This document shows, in pieces, positions 18,947 through 29,717 of a stretch of 64,000 bases of DNA (the stretch's first letter is position 1; every line of letters begins with the position of its first letter). The stretch is from Methylobacterium brachythecii (GTDB taxonomy: Bacteria; Pseudomonadota; Alphaproteobacteria; Rhizobiales; Beijerinckiaceae). Made by a program: the position numbers and the translations under genes. The notes under the pieces were generated by a model, which ran no database searches, was not told the DNA's origin, and saw nothing but the letters and a program-made list of their open reading frames with translations. The stretch lies in NCBI RefSeq assembly GCF_014196345.1, contig NZ_JACIDN010000012.1, positions 1 through 64,000 of the forward strand. The letters run 5' to 3'.

Positions 18947-21189
18947 CAAGCCACCGTGTAGGCGACCTCGAACGAGCGGGGCCTGCCGAGAAGCCAGTTG
19001 GTGCCGACGCCGTTCACGGAGTTGCCGTCGATGGCGTAGGTCTTGTCGAACAGGTTGTAGACGCGGAACGAGGCGCGGGAGCTCGGCGTCACCTGATAGT
19101 CGAGGCCGAGATTGACCAGATTATAGGCCGGCAGCCGCGCGGTGTTGCTGAAGTCGCTGAAGACGCGGCCGACGTTCTGCAGGCCGATCCGGGCCTCCCA
19201 GTCCTTTGCGAAGGCCCAGTTCACCCAGAGATTGGCCACGCGCTCCGGCACGAAGATCGGCTGGTTTCCAGCGTAGGACACCGCGCCCTGCCGGAACTCG
19301 TCGTATTGCGCATGGAGCAGCGCGATGTTGGCATCGATGCGCCAGCCTGCGGGCAGGTTCAGCGACATGGCCGCCTCGACGCCCTGCGAGGATTGCTGGC
19401 CGACCTGGGTCGAGACGGTCGGGTTGCCGGGCACCGCCGAGATCAGGTTGTACTTGGTGATGTGGTAGCCGGCCAGCGTCCATTCGAGGCTGCGGTCGAA
19501 GGCGTAGCCCTTGGCGCCGATCTCGACCTGCTCGCCGGTGGAGAGCTTGAAGCCGGCAAGCGATTGGGAGAGCGTGATCAGGCTGCCGACCGGGTCGGTG
19601 GCGGTGGCGTATTGCGCGTAGAGCGTCGTGTCCTTGGTCGGGTTGTAGAGCAGCGCGAAGCGGTAGCCCAACGCCTGGAAGGATTTGTCGAAGACGCCGC
19701 CGGTCTGCAGGTTCTGGCGGTGGAGCGTCGGCGCGTCGAAGCGGACACCTGTCAGGAACGAGAGCTGGTCGGTGAGCTGCAGCCGGTTTTCCGCGAAGAC
19801 CGAGGCTTGGTTCGTGCTCGTCTGATAGGCCGGGATCGCGCGCGAATTCGGAGGGAAGGTGCCCGGATCGTAGCCGAACAGCGGAACGCTGTAGCCCGGG
19901 ACCGGGTCGCCCGAGGCGGCGTCGGCATTGAAGTTGTTCGTGTGGCGGAAGCTGATGTGGTTGACGTCGAAGCCCGCCGAGAACTGGTTGGCGAGGCCGA
20001 ACAGCTCACCCCTGAAGGTGGCGTCGAGACGATTCCCGATCTGCTCCTGCTGGTGGTAGATCTCGAGGAAATCCGAGCGGTCGACGAGCCCGGAAGCCGG
20101 GTTGAACCGGTACTGCTCGGTCTCCTGCCAATGCCGGCGCGATTGCAGGCGGTAGCTGGTGTTGCGCACGGTGACGTCGGCGCTCGGCGTCCACTCCGTC
20201 TTCAACTGCGTCCAGTTGTCGGCCCAGGCGATCCTAGCGTCGCGGACGTTGTAGTTGTTGAAGCGCGTGCCTTTGAGGATGCGCCCGTCGACGAGCGGCG
20301 TGCCCCAGTAATTTGACGGCTCCTGGTAGCCGAAATCGTGCGAGAGCGTGAAGGACAGGTTCGGCGTGGCCTGGAACAGCAGGGCGCCCGAGATCGCGAC
20401 GTTCTGGAATTCGCCGTGCGGATTGACCCAACCGTCCGAACGGTTGCCGCTGACGTTCAGCCGGTACGCCACCGACTCGCCGATCGGCCCGGTGGTATCG
20501 ACAGCCACGCGGGCCGTGCCCTGGGAGCCGCCGCCGACACGGACCACGGTCTGAGGCGTGAAGAGCGGCTGCTTCGAAACGACGTTGACGATGCCGCCGA
20601 TGGCACCGTCGCCGTAGAGCACTGAGGCCGGGCCGCGCAGTACCTCGATGCGTTCGACGTTCCAGGTGTCGTAGGGGAAGGTCACCGTGCCGGCGCCGAC
20701 GTACATCCGGGTGCCGTCGTACAGCGTCTGGACTGAGCTCGGCCCAGCGAAGCCGCGGCTGGTGAAGCTGCCGATGCCGAAGCCTGCCGAGCCGTAGGAG
20801 GTGATGCCGGTCGCGTTCTGCGAGACGGCATCCAGGACGGAATTCTGGCCGCGAATGCGCGCCGTCTCGCCCGAGACGATGTCGACGCTCGCCGGTGTCT
20901 CCATCGGCGTCAGGCCGAGCCGGCTGCCGCTGCGCGAGGGCGTGTCGAGGTTCAGTCCGACGGGAGAGGAATGCTGGAGACTGACCTTCTGCGCGCCTGC
21001 GCCGGCACCATAGGCCTCGGCCGGCGCGTTCACCGCGAGCGGGGCTTGGCCCTGCACGGCGATTTCGTCGAGCCGTTCGGGCGAGCCCTGAGCCTGCGCG
21101 CCGTGGAGATGGCCGAGAACGGCAAGCGAGGCGATCGAGGCGGGAATGGAGGCTTTGCGCGCGCGGTGGCGGCGGTGTTGGCTCGTCAT
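18943..21189 (-). CDS. TonB-dependent outer-membrane receptor
   Basis: A 748-residue receptor from the ATG at 21189. A signal peptide ends near HGAQAQ. The plug domain includes a TonB-box-like DEIAVQ, NATGITSYGSAGFGIGSF, and ERIEVLRGPASVLYGDGAIG with GIVNVVSK. The barrel ends with VNGVGTNWLLGRPRSFEVAY and a C-terminal Trp, as outer-membrane proteins do. By sequence it resembles ferric-siderophore receptors, but its leader carries a cobalamin riboswitch, so the cargo is more likely cobalamin, a corrinoid or a cobalt chelate. That is inference. It is co-transcribed with the PepSY gene. Confidence 0.93.
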   Translation of the reverse strand: MTSQHRRHRARKASIPASIASLAVLGHLHGAQAQGSPERLDEIAVQGQAPLAVNAPAEAYGAGAGAQKVSLQHSSPVGLNLDTPSRSGSRLGLTPMETPASVDIVSGETARIRGQNSVLDAVSQNATGITSYGSAGFGIGSFTSRGFAGPSSVQTLYDGTRMYVGAGTVTFPYDTWNVERIEVLRGPASVLYGDGAIGGIVNVVSKQPLFTPQTVVRVGGGSQGTARVAVDTTGPIGESVAYRLNVSGNRSDGWVNPHGEFQNVAISGALLFQATPNLSFTLSHDFGYQEPSNYWGTPLVDGRILKGTRFNNYNVRDARIAWADNWTQLKTEWTPSADVTVRNTSYRLQSRRHWQETEQYRFNPASGLVDRSDFLEIYHQQEQIGNRLDATFRGELFGLANQFSAGFDVNHISFRHTNNFNADAASGDPVPGYSVPLFGYDPGTFPPNSRAIPAYQTSTNQASVFAENRLQLTDQLSFLTGVRFDAPTLHRQNLQTGGVFDKSFQALGYRFALLYNPTKDTTLYAQYATATDPVGSLITLSQSLAGFKLSTGEQVEIGAKGYAFDRSLEWTLAGYHITKYNLISAVPGNPTVSTQVGQQSSQGVEAAMSLNLPAGWRIDANIALLHAQYDEFRQGAVSYAGNQPIFVPERVANLWVNWAFAKDWEARIGLQNVGRVFSDFSNTARLPAYNLVNLGLDYQVTPSSRASFRVYNLFDKTYAIDGNSVNGVGTNWLLGRPRSFEVAYTVAW

Positions 21190-21309
21190 GATGTCGGCGG
21201 AGCTCGGGCAACGGCAGTGGCACGTCACCGCGAACGAGGCCTCGGCGCCGGGCGCAGCCCCGCGTCTCGACACCCGCCGGAGCACCCCGCCCGACGCGTT
21301 TCGCGTGTG

Positions 21310-21485
21310 ACCACGACTGACGGCAGGTCTCCTGGCTCGCGGGTCGTTGCCCTCCAACCGTCTTCCCGGGTCGAGAACCCAGTGACATCGGTGGCGGAAG
21401 GCTCGCCGCTTACAGTTGCGGGGGCAGCCGCGGCATCGGGACGAGTCCCTCACCGCATTCCCTATTGATCCCTCTCGGGAACCGT
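21310..21485 (-). ncRNA. Cobalamin riboswitch
   Basis: Read on the minus strand, the conserved blocks occur in order: GGTTCCCGAGAGGGA, AGGGAATGCGGTG, GGCTGCCCCCGCAACTGTAA, CACTGG, GGGAAGACGG and the closing GAGCCAGGAGACCTGCC. These are the standard elements of the adenosylcobalamin riboswitch. It ends about 120 bases before the receptor ATG. By analogy with btuB leaders, bound cobalamin should block expression of the receptor and PepSY gene. Confidence 0.96.
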
Positions 21486-21594
21486 CGGGATCAGCCTGCG
21501 CAGCCCCCCGGGCCAGCGTCAACGCAACGGCCACGCTTCGACTGTGAATGTTGCCGGCGTGTTACTGGCCGGGCACAGCCGAGCCGTCGCCTGC

Positions 21595-22539
<945 letters not shown>

Positions 22540-22690
22540 GTCGGACGTCTCTCGGCACGGGAGGCGCCCGTGGGGCGGGCCGTGGGTCGGCGGCGCTGAT
22601 ACCAGCGGGGGGCGAGCGTCACAATGCCTTCATCCGGATCGGCGCCCAACGCTGCCGCTCCTGCACAGACATCGCCGTCCGATTGGTGAA

Positions 22691-22918
22691 TCAGGGCTCT
22701 AGCAGCCGGTGCAGATGCACGATGAAGTAGCGCGTTAGCGCATTGTCGACGGTGGACTGCGCCTTGGCGCGCCAGGCGATTTGCGCCGAGGCGAAGTCGG
22801 GGAAGATGCCGACGATGTCGAGGCCTTTCACGTCGCTGAAGCGCACGCCGTCGAGGTTTTCCAGTTCGCCGCCGAAGACGAGGTGGAGCTTCTGCGAGCT
22901 GTCGATCGTGGTGGTCAC
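22691..22918 (-). CDS. DUF4170 family small protein
   Basis: A 75-residue soluble protein resembling the DUF4170 family: LHLVFGGELENLDGVRFSDV, then DIVGIFPDFASAQIAWRAKA and a C-terminal YFIVHLHRLLEP. Function unknown. The GTG start is well supported by AAGGAGAG six bases upstream. It lies between xseA and prs on the same strand. Confidence 0.8.
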   Translation of the reverse strand: MTTTIDSSQKLHLVFGGELENLDGVRFSDVKGLDIVGIFPDFASAQIAWRAKAQSTVDNALTRYFIVHLHRLLEP

Positions 22919-23043
22919 GCGTCTCTCCTTGGCGCCCCGGTTACCAGGCCGCTGCTGCCAGAGGCAGGAGCCGTGCCGCGGTTCGCAAAGGCCGTGGCGA
23001 GCGTCAACCCGGGATCACGCGGGAGAGGGCTGCAAACGCAGCC

Positions 23044-24549
23044 TCAGAACAAGGATCCCTGTTTCGCGGCCGGTGGCTTGGCCGGACGAGTCTTGCTGCC
23101 GCCGGGGGGGCGCCTCGCGCTCGGGGACGCAGCGTCTTCCTCCGCTGTCTCGGGCCGGGCCATGACTGCACCGTCGCCGAATTGGAGCTGCAGCCGCGGT
23201 GCGAGCCCCGCCACGGACGCGCTCCGAATGGGTGTCCCGTCCTCGTCGCGCACCAGCGCGTAGCCGCGCGCGAGCACGCCGCGATAGCTCAGGGCACCGA
23301 GCAGGCCGCCGAGCGCTTCGAGCCGGTCGCGACGGCGCTCGATCGTGCGATGCAGCGCCGTGCGCGGGCGGTCATCGATCCGCGAGAGGCTCCCGCGCGC
23401 ATCGGCCAGGGCCACGGCGGGCGAGCGCCGGGAAAGGCGATCTGCCAAGCGGGTCAGGCGCTCACGGTGGTCGCGGGCATTGGCGGCGAGCGCCGGTGCG
23501 AGCCGTGCCTCGGCGAGGTCGAGGCGCTGGCGCTTGGCGGCGAGGAAGCTATCGGGGTCGGGCATGGCCCGGACGAGGGCGCGCAGGTCCAGCCTCTCGC
23601 GCTCGACGCGGCGCAGGATCGTGCCGCGCTGCCGGGCGCCGAGGTCGTGAATCTCGTCGAGCAGGTCAGCACGCACCGGCACTGCCATCTCGGCCGCGCC
23701 CGTCGGCGTCGGCGCGCGGCGGTCGGAGACGAAGTCGATCAGCGTGGTGTCGGTCTCGTGCCCGACGGCCGAGATCAACGGGATCGTGCTCTCGGCGGCG
23801 GCCCGCACCACGGCCTCCTCGTTGAAGGCCCAAAGGTCTTCGATGGAGCCGCCGCCGCGAGCAACGATCAGTATGTCCGGTCGTGGGATTTTTCCGTTCG
23901 GATCCAGTGCGTTGAAACCGCGGATGGCCGCGGCGATCTCGTCCGCCGCGCCCTCCCCCTGCACGCGCACCGGCCAGACCAGCACGGGGCGTGGAAAGCG
24001 GTCCTGCAATCGGTGCAGGATGTCTCGGATCACCGCGCCGGTCGGCGAGGTCACGACGCCGATCACGCGCGGCAGGTAGGGGATCGCACGCTTGCGCTCA
24101 GGAGCGAACAGGCCTTCGGCGGCGAGCAGCCGCTTTCGCTCCTCGAGCAGCGCCATCCAGGCACCGACACCGGCCGGCTCCATTGAGTCGACGATGATCT
24201 GGTAGGAGGACTTGCCCGCGAAGGTCGTGACCTTGCCGGTGACGAGAACCTCCAGTCCCTCTTTCGGCTTCTGACGAAGGCGACCGAGCACGCCCTTCCA
24301 GACGACCGCGTCGATCTTGGCGGTGCCGTCCTTCAGCGAGAAATAGGCGTGGCCCGAGCCGTGCGGCCCGCGATAGCCCGAGATCTCACCGCGGAGCCTG
24401 ACATGGCCGAAGGCGTCTTCGAGCGTCCGCTTCAGCGCGGAGGCGAGATCGCCGACCGACCATTCGGGAGCATTTGACTGGAGATGTGCGGAAGGCGGTG
24501 TCTCCGCGTCGAGCGGGGGGCGCGCCTGGGGCGGAGGGACGAGAGGCAT
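23044..24549 (-). CDS. xseA: Exodeoxyribonuclease VII large subunit
   Basis: A 501-residue subunit of the single-strand exonuclease. An N-terminal OB-fold ([39 protein letters not shown]) is followed by the catalytic domain with [34 protein letters not shown] and [20 protein letters not shown], then long helices. The C terminus has a basic, Pro-rich tail. The small subunit xseB is not nearby. Confidence 0.96.
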   Translation of the reverse strand: MPLVPPPQARPPLDAETPPSAHLQSNAPEWSVGDLASALKRTLEDAFGHVRLRGEISGYRGPHGSGHAYFSLKDGTAKIDAVVWKGVLGRLRQKPKEGLEVLVTGKVTTFAGKSSYQIIVDSMEPAGVGAWMALLEERKRLLAAEGLFAPERKRAIPYLPRVIGVVTSPTGAVIRDILHRLQDRFPRPVLVWPVRVQGEGAADEIAAAIRGFNALDPNGKIPRPDILIVARGGGSIEDLWAFNEEAVVRAAAESTIPLISAVGHETDTTLIDFVSDRRAPTPTGAAEMAVPVRADLLDEIHDLGARQRGTILRRVERERLDLRALVRAMPDPDSFLAAKRQRLDLAEARLAPALAANARDHRERLTRLADRLSRRSPAVALADARGSLSRIDDRPRTALHRTIERRRDRLEALGGLLGALSYRGVLARGYALVRDEDGTPIRSASVAGLAPRLQLQFGDGAVMARPETAEEDAASPSARRPPGGSKTRPAKPPAAKQGSLF

Positions 24550-25140
24550 GCAGGAAGGCTAAAGCCAAGCCCGCGCCAGGGCAATTTCGCGGGCCGTCAG
24601 AACAATCCGGAGAGCAGCACGACCGCACCGAGAGCCGGGGCAGCAGCGATCCCGACGATCCATTGCCAAGCCTGTGAGCCCCGCGGCCGGGGATTGTCGT
24701 TGGCGGGGTGCATGCCGACACGACGCCCGACGACGTAATGCGATACGCGTACCCTCTCCGTCAGCGGATCAACTGTAGGTGGGGGAACGTTGATGCGGCA
24801 GAGGGGCATGGCTTCGGACAACGTGCGAAAGCGTTCCGCCGTTCCGCTGACCCGACCAGATCTTCCGCCGACCACCCGCCCGTTCGGCGGAAGGCGAAAT
24901 CCGGAGGTACCGCTCGAGCCTTTGACGTTGCGCATGGCGTCGTTTCCGTCAGTGGCCGAGGGTGGCGGCAAAGCTCGGCCAGATCTGTGCGAGGCCGACC
25001 AATCCGAGGCTGACGATGAAGACGAAGCGATGCATGGCTCAACATTCCGTGCGGTCAAGCTGAAGACGCGGAAAATGCCCGCAAGTTCCCGCCGCTCGGG
25101 ACATCTTCGCGTCGAACCGTCTCCGGTGCTCGTCGCCGCG
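24550..25140. other. Gene-poor spacer between xseA and the L,D-transpeptidase gene
   Basis: About 590 bp. Apart from the small membrane-protein candidate at 24597-24713, it holds only very short frames. One at 24949-25035 (minus) would give a 28-residue signal-like peptide, MHRFVFIVSLGLVGLAQIW onward, without further support. No RNA motif was recognised. Confidence 0.4.
24597..24713 (-). CDS. Possible small single-helix membrane protein
   Basis: A 38-residue reading: a short polar start containing PANDNPRPRG, a motif common in small Methylobacterium-type proteins, then one hydrophobic helix (WIVGIAAAPALGAVVLL). In-frame starts upstream (24809 or farther) would add residues with no clear character. 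There is no strong ribosome site, so this is a tentative call. Function unknown. Confidence 0.35.
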   Translation of the reverse strand: MHPANDNPRPRGSQAWQWIVGIAAAPALGAVVLLSGLF

Positions 25141-25866
25141 ATGACCCGCATCGTGTCGGCCTGCCTCGCGCTGATCGTGTCTGCGGACGCTCGCGCCTCG
25201 GAAGGTACGTGCCCTGCCTTGCTAGCGAATGCCCGAAACCTCGTCATCGTGACTGCGGAGACGATGGACACGACCCGGGCGTGGCTCAGGGTGTTCGAGC
25301 GGATCGCGTCGTCGGGCGCCTGGCAACCCGTCGGCGGGGCGGAGTCGGCGGTCGTCGGGACGAAGGGGCTTGCGTGGGGCTATCCGTTTCGCGGGCTGGC
25401 GCAGGCGGGCGAGCCGGTGAAGGCTGAGGGCGACCGGCGCACGCCGGCCGGCATCTATCGGGTCGGGAGCAGTTTCGGCTTCGCGCCGAGCGCGCGTCCC
25501 GGGCATCTCGTCCTGCGGCCGGGCCGATCGATCTGCGTCGACGACCCCACGTCGCCAGCCTACAACAGCATCGTGTTCCCCGGCCCCGGCGCGACGCCGC
25601 GCGGAGAGGATATGGGCGCGGAGCCGCTGTATCGGCGCGGCCTCGTTGTCGATTATCCGAGCGATGCAGGCCGGCGCGGCGGCTCCTGCATTTTCCTCCA
25701 TGTCTGGCGCGGCCCGGCGAGCGGCACGGCCGGCTGTGTGGCGCTGCCGGAGGCGCGTGTCGCCGCGCTTCAGGAACTCTCGGGACGCGGCGATGTCGCG
25801 ATTGCGATCTTACCGCGCCATGCCGTCGCCCGGTTCGAAGGCTGCCTGCCCGGCGGCGTCCGTTGA
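25141..25866 (+). CDS. L,D-transpeptidase (YkuD)-like exported protein
   Basis: A 241-residue protein with an N-terminal signal (TRIVSACLALIVSADARA). The domain shows the YkuD-like order: GDRRTPAGIYRVGSSFGF, a central LVVDYPSD, and the catalytic-type FLHVWRGPASGTAGCVALPE with His and the SGTAGC cysteine. Such enzymes cross-link peptidoglycan stems or attach proteins to them. It could also be a non-canonical member, because the usual HG(T)...SHGC spacing is altered. The ATG at 25141 is chosen from the signal peptide. It converges with the caspase-like gene with four bases between the stops. Confidence 0.8.
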   Translation: MTRIVSACLALIVSADARASEGTCPALLANARNLVIVTAETMDTTRAWLRVFERIASSGAWQPVGGAESAVVGTKGLAWGYPFRGLAQAGEPVKAEGDRRTPAGIYRVGSSFGFAPSARPGHLVLRPGRSICVDDPTSPAYNSIVFPGPGATPRGEDMGAEPLYRRGLVVDYPSDAGRRGGSCIFLHVWRGPASGTAGCVALPEARVAALQELSGRGDVAIAILPRHAVARFEGCLPGGVR

Positions 25867-25870
25867 CGGT

Positions 25871-27166
25871 CTACGGTTCGACCGGCGCCCTGCGGCAGCA
25901 GCCGACATACTCGCCGTGCACCCAGCCGATCGGGCCGCCGCGCAGCTTGACGTTTACCCAGACGCCCTGCCGGCCGATCACGCTGAACAGCGAGTCAGGC
26001 CCGAGCTTAGCGATGCGATACCCCGCCTGGCTGCTCGGCAGGCTGCGCAAGGCGACCCAGTTGTCGCCGGTCGGATCGAGCCGGATCGGATGGCTGAACA
26101 TCCCGAAGCGCGCGACCGGCGTCGGCTCGGGCGGCAGCGCATTCGCGACGGATGCCGGTGGCGTGGCCGGCGGACGCATCAGCGTGCTCGCCGGAGGCGG
26201 ATAGACGATCGAGGATGGCGGGTTCTTGATGACCTGCGACGGCTGCGTCTGCGCGGGCGGCGGCAGGATCGCCTGAGGAGGCGTCGGGTCCGGCGGACGC
26301 GCGGCGATCGCGGACGAGACGGCGTGCGGCGGTGGGCTCACCGCCACGGTCGGGACGGGCGCCGCATCCGGGCTCGCGAGCGAAACGAAGCGAGCGCCGC
26401 GCACCTCGTTGTAATAGGCCGGCACCTGTTTGTGAGGCACGGTCTCGGCGAGCTTGGCCACCTCGTCGCGCACGCTCTCGCCGAGATCGATCAGGTTGAG
26501 GCCGGGCTTCCTGATCTGCTGTACGAAGATCCGGGTGAAGACCGAATTCGGGTTCGGGTCTGAGCCTGGCAGCTTCTCCAGGGCCTGCTGGCCCGCCCCG
26601 GCCGCATAGAGCGAGAACACGCCGTCGGCCGGCTCGGTACGGGCGAGGCCCGCATCCTGCCCGATGGCGCGGGTGCCATTCTTCGGGAATGGGTTGTTGC
26701 GGCAGGCGTCGATCACCATCACCACGACCCGTGCTCCGCGCTGGCGCAGGGCAGCGCTGAGATCGGCCTCCGCCAGCGACCGGCTGCGCGCGAGCATTTC
26801 CTGGCCGGCTTCCACCGCCGGGATGTCGGAGGGCAGCAGGTAGTTGGTGCCCTGGATCGCGATGCCATGGCCCGCGAAATAGACGAGCGCCGTGTCTCCC
26901 GCCTGGACCTGATCGGCGAAAATGCTGAAGCGGCGCAAGAAGGTTTCCTGCGTGACGGCATTCGAGAGCAGGGTCACCCGAAAGCCGAGGCCCTGCAGGG
27001 TGTCGCCCACCGCCTGCGCATCGGCCGGCGGCCGCGCGAGCTGTGCGCCCGACCCGAGATTCTGGTAGCTGCCGATGCCGACGACGAAAGCGAGCCGTTC
27101 GGCCGACTGCGCGGCTGCGGACCACAGAAAGAGGGCAAGCAGGCCGACCCGGCCGATTCGACGCAT
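25871..27166 (-). CDS. Caspase-like (peptidase C14) protein with C-terminal SH3-type domain
   Basis: A 431-residue exported protein: signal peptide (VGLLALFLWSAAAQSAE), then a caspase p20-like domain (about 22-250) with the catalytic pair His100 in YFAGHG and Cys155 in IDACRNNPF. A Pro-rich linker (about 265-345) follows, and then a bacterial SH3-like domain with NWVALRSLPSSQAGYRIAKL and GWVHGEYVGCC. The caspase fold suggests a Cys protease with Arg/Lys-type specificity as in metacaspase relatives; the target is unknown. The ATG at 27166 is chosen from the signal peptide. An XRE regulator gene lies 138 bp upstream on the same strand. Confidence 0.87.
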   Translation of the reverse strand: MRRIGRVGLLALFLWSAAAQSAERLAFVVGIGSYQNLGSGAQLARPPADAQAVGDTLQGLGFRVTLLSNAVTQETFLRRFSIFADQVQAGDTALVYFAGHGIAIQGTNYLLPSDIPAVEAGQEMLARSRSLAEADLSAALRQRGARVVVMVIDACRNNPFPKNGTRAIGQDAGLARTEPADGVFSLYAAGAGQQALEKLPGSDPNPNSVFTRIFVQQIRKPGLNLIDLGESVRDEVAKLAETVPHKQVPAYYNEVRGARFVSLASPDAAPVPTVAVSPPPHAVSSAIAARPPDPTPPQAILPPPAQTQPSQVIKNPPSSIVYPPPASTLMRPPATPPASVANALPPEPTPVARFGMFSHPIRLDPTGDNWVALRSLPSSQAGYRIAKLGPDSLFSVIGRQGVWVNVKLRGGPIGWVHGEYVGCCRRAPVEP

Positions 27167-27304
27167 CAACTCCGCTCCGGCACAGCGGCAGGACGGTGTC
27201 ACGATATCCGGTGCTGTCGGCGCTGCCAACGCGAGCTTGGCGGGCTGCGGTCTCGATGTCCCACTGCCGTTCCGGGGCGTCTGAGGCGAACCCGAAATGA
27301 CGGC

Positions 27305-28075
27305 CTAGGCTGGGCAGGCGAAGAACATCGCATACGCATCCTCGCTCACCCGCCCGAGAGCCTCGCGGCAGGTGGAGTAGGACGCGTGGCCCGGCGCGAT
27401 GCGGCCGTAGGAATCCGCGCCAACCGCCACCTCTCGCTCGGGAATCAGCGCCAGTGGACAGGCGGCCGGGGTGAGATGCGAGCCTCGGCCCGAATGCAGG
27501 GTGGTGAGAACGCCGTACATCTCGCCACGAATTGTGGGACGGCACAGCATGGCGATGCGGTACTGACCCTGCCAGTTGGTGACGAGATAGATCTGCCCCG
27601 ACAGATTCGGCACCGAGACGAAGCCGCTCTGCGCGAAAGGCGCGTCGATCCGCTCCGCCTCGCGGAAAGTGAGCCGGGCGGTTTCCGGCTCCCAGGCGAT
27701 CTCGGTGCGGTAGGCGAAGATCGCGTCGGGCGCGCCGAAGGACGGCCGAAGGGTCAGGTAGCGCCCCTCCAGCCATGAGACGCCTTCGCGGGAATAGGCG
27801 CCGAGCTCTTCCGGCGCGTGGCGCGGGGACTCGACGGTGCTCTCTCGCGCTCCGGGCTCGCGTAACGAGACGCCCAATGCCTCTTCGAGCCGGATGGTCG
27901 TGGCCAGCGTGAAGGGGCGACGGCCCGACAGCGCCTTCTCCAGAGTCGAGATGCTGATCCGCGCTTCGTCGGCCAGGGTTTGGCGGGAGATGCGCCTGCG
28001 CGCGAGCGCCTCCCTCACGGCCTGCGCGATGGCCCGACTCTGGGCCTCGGGCAGCTCGGCGTCCGATCCTGACAT
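27305..28075 (-). CDS. XRE-type transcriptional regulator with large C-terminal domain
   Basis: A 256-residue protein. Residues about 10-70 form an XRE helix-turn-helix (AVREALARRRISRQTLADEA, then RISISTLEKALSGRRPF). The remaining 170 residues (from about EGRYLTLRPSF) look like a ligand- or partner-binding domain of unknown type, with several aromatic residues and Cys at AMLCRPT, CPLAL, STCREA and FACPA. The ATG at 28075 is preferred because the domain follows directly. It is upstream of the caspase-like gene, so it may control it; no operator was found. Confidence 0.82.
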   Translation of the reverse strand: MSGSDAELPEAQSRAIAQAVREALARRRISRQTLADEARISISTLEKALSGRRPFTLATTIRLEEALGVSLREPGARESTVESPRHAPEELGAYSREGVSWLEGRYLTLRPSFGAPDAIFAYRTEIAWEPETARLTFREAERIDAPFAQSGFVSVPNLSGQIYLVTNWQGQYRIAMLCRPTIRGEMYGVLTTLHSGRGSHLTPAACPLALIPEREVAVGADSYGRIAPGHASYSTCREALGRVSEDAYAMFFACPA

Positions 28076-28142
28076 GGTCCCCTTCCGGTTGTGCGGACAG
28101 ATCCGCACGAATCCGGACAAGATGGCAAGGTCCGAGGAGCCG

Positions 28143-29717
28143 TCAGCGCGGCGTCGTGTCGGCCAGCGGTGGGGTGCTCAGTGGAGCCCTGCGCTGCCGG
28201 CTCGCCTGCTCGAAGGCGAAGCCGAGCCCGAGCAGCTTGCCCTCCTCCCAGGGCCTGCCGAGCAGATCGACGCCGACCGGCACGCCGAGTGGCGCCTGAT
28301 CGGTCGGGGCAGAGAAGCCGGCGGGGATGTCGAGCGCCGGATAGCCAGTAAGACCGGCAACGATGCCGTTGCGGTCGGACTGGTTCAGCTCGCCGATCGG
28401 CACCACCAGGCGCTTCTGCAGCGGATAGACCAGCGCATCGAGACGCTGCTTGTCGAATACCTCGGCGACATGGGTACGGAAGGCGGCGATGCGTTCGAGC
28501 CGGGCCTTATACTCCGGCTCCTGCATGCCATCGCGGCGCGCCTCGGCGCCGGTGATGAACTTTTCGAGCGCGGCCTTGTGGAACTGCCCGGAGGCGATGA
28601 TGCCGGCGATATCCTTCTGCGGCGCGTTCGGGATCGCGGCGAGATAGGCGTTGATCAGAGGCTTGAACTCGTAGGTCTGGACGTCGTCCTCGGCGTTCAG
28701 ACGGTCGGCCTCGAAGGCGGGATCGTCGATGTCGACGAGTGTTGCACCGGCCTTTTCCAGGGTGGCGAGAGCGCCCTGCATGACGCGGTTGACCTCTGCA
28801 TGCTCGGGCTTCGTCCCAAACAGTGCCTTGACGACGCCGAGGCGCGCGCCCTTGAGGGCGTCGGGCTTCAAGAAGGCCGCGTAGTCCTTCGCGGCCTTTG
28901 CCGAGGCCTCCGCGGTCGCGGGATCGTCGGGGTCTGCGCCGGCCATGACCTGCAGAAGCGCCGCCGCGTCCGCCACGCTGCGGGTGATCGGACCGATGGC
29001 GTCCTGCGTCTTCGAGACCGGCATGATGCCGTTGAGGCTGAGCAGCCCCTGTGTCGCGCGCAGGCCGACGAGATTGTTGGCCGAGGCCGGCGAGCGGATC
29101 GAGTTCACCGTGTCGCTGCCGGTCCCGGCGAGCGCGAGGTTCGCGGCGATGGCCACGCCGGTCCCGCCGCTGGAACCGCCCGGCGTGCGCGAGAGGTCGT
29201 AAGGATTGCGCACCTGTCCGCCGATCGAGCTGACCGAGACGCCGCCGAGGGCGAATTCCTGCATGTTGGTCTTGGCCAGGATGATCGCACCGGCCTTGCG
29301 CAACCGCGCCACGACGAAGGCGTCCTTCGCAGGCCGGGCGCCGGCCAGGGAGGCCGACCCGCCGGTCGTCGGCAACTCGGCGGTGTTGTAGTTGTCCTTC
29401 AGCACCACGGGCACGCAGGCGAGCGGCTCGGCAAGGCGGCCATGGTCGCGGTCGATAGCGTCGGCCTGTGCGAGTGCCCCCTCGTTCAGGGCTCGTATCG
29501 CGGTGAGCGCTGGCCCCTTGGTGTCGTAGGCGGCGATGCGGTCGAGATAGGTCTGGACCAGGCCTCGGCAGGTCAACGTGCCGGCCTTCAGCGCAGCATG
29601 GACGCTCGCGATGCTGGCTTCCTCGATCGAAAAGCGTGTCTGCCCCCGTGCCGGCAAACCCAGGAGCGGAAGGGCCACGAGGCCAACCGCCAAGCTCTGC
29701 TTGATCGAGACGCTCAT
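28143..29717 (-). CDS. Amidase-signature family protein, exported
   Basis: A 524-residue amidase with an N-terminal signal (SLAVGLVALPLLGLPARG). The catalytic triad fits the family: Lys107 in VPVVLKDNYNT, cis-Ser182 in TPGGSSGG and nucleophile Ser206 in GSDTVNSIRSPAS, with the usual 24-residue gap between the two serines. It hydrolyses an amide bond; the substrate is unknown. The signal peptide implies a periplasmic location, unlike GatA. It is not linked to other genes in an operon. Confidence 0.9.
   Translation of the reverse strand: MSVSIKQSLAVGLVALPLLGLPARGQTRFSIEEASIASVHAALKAGTLTCRGLVQTYLDRIAAYDTKGPALTAIRALNEGALAQADAIDRDHGRLAEPLACVPVVLKDNYNTAELPTTGGSASLAGARPAKDAFVVARLRKAGAIILAKTNMQEFALGGVSVSSIGGQVRNPYDLSRTPGGSSGGTGVAIAANLALAGTGSDTVNSIRSPASANNLVGLRATQGLLSLNGIMPVSKTQDAIGPITRSVADAAALLQVMAGADPDDPATAEASAKAAKDYAAFLKPDALKGARLGVVKALFGTKPEHAEVNRVMQGALATLEKAGATLVDIDDPAFEADRLNAEDDVQTYEFKPLINAYLAAIPNAPQKDIAGIIASGQFHKAALEKFITGAEARRDGMQEPEYKARLERIAAFRTHVAEVFDKQRLDALVYPLQKRLVVPIGELNQSDRNGIVAGLTGYPALDIPAGFSAPTDQAPLGVPVGVDLLGRPWEEGKLLGLGFAFEQASRQRRAPLSTPPLADTTPR

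Noticed and set aside
24949-25035. A 28-residue signal-like peptide frame
   Set aside because: Too short, no ribosome site and no recognised relative; kept only as a remark.
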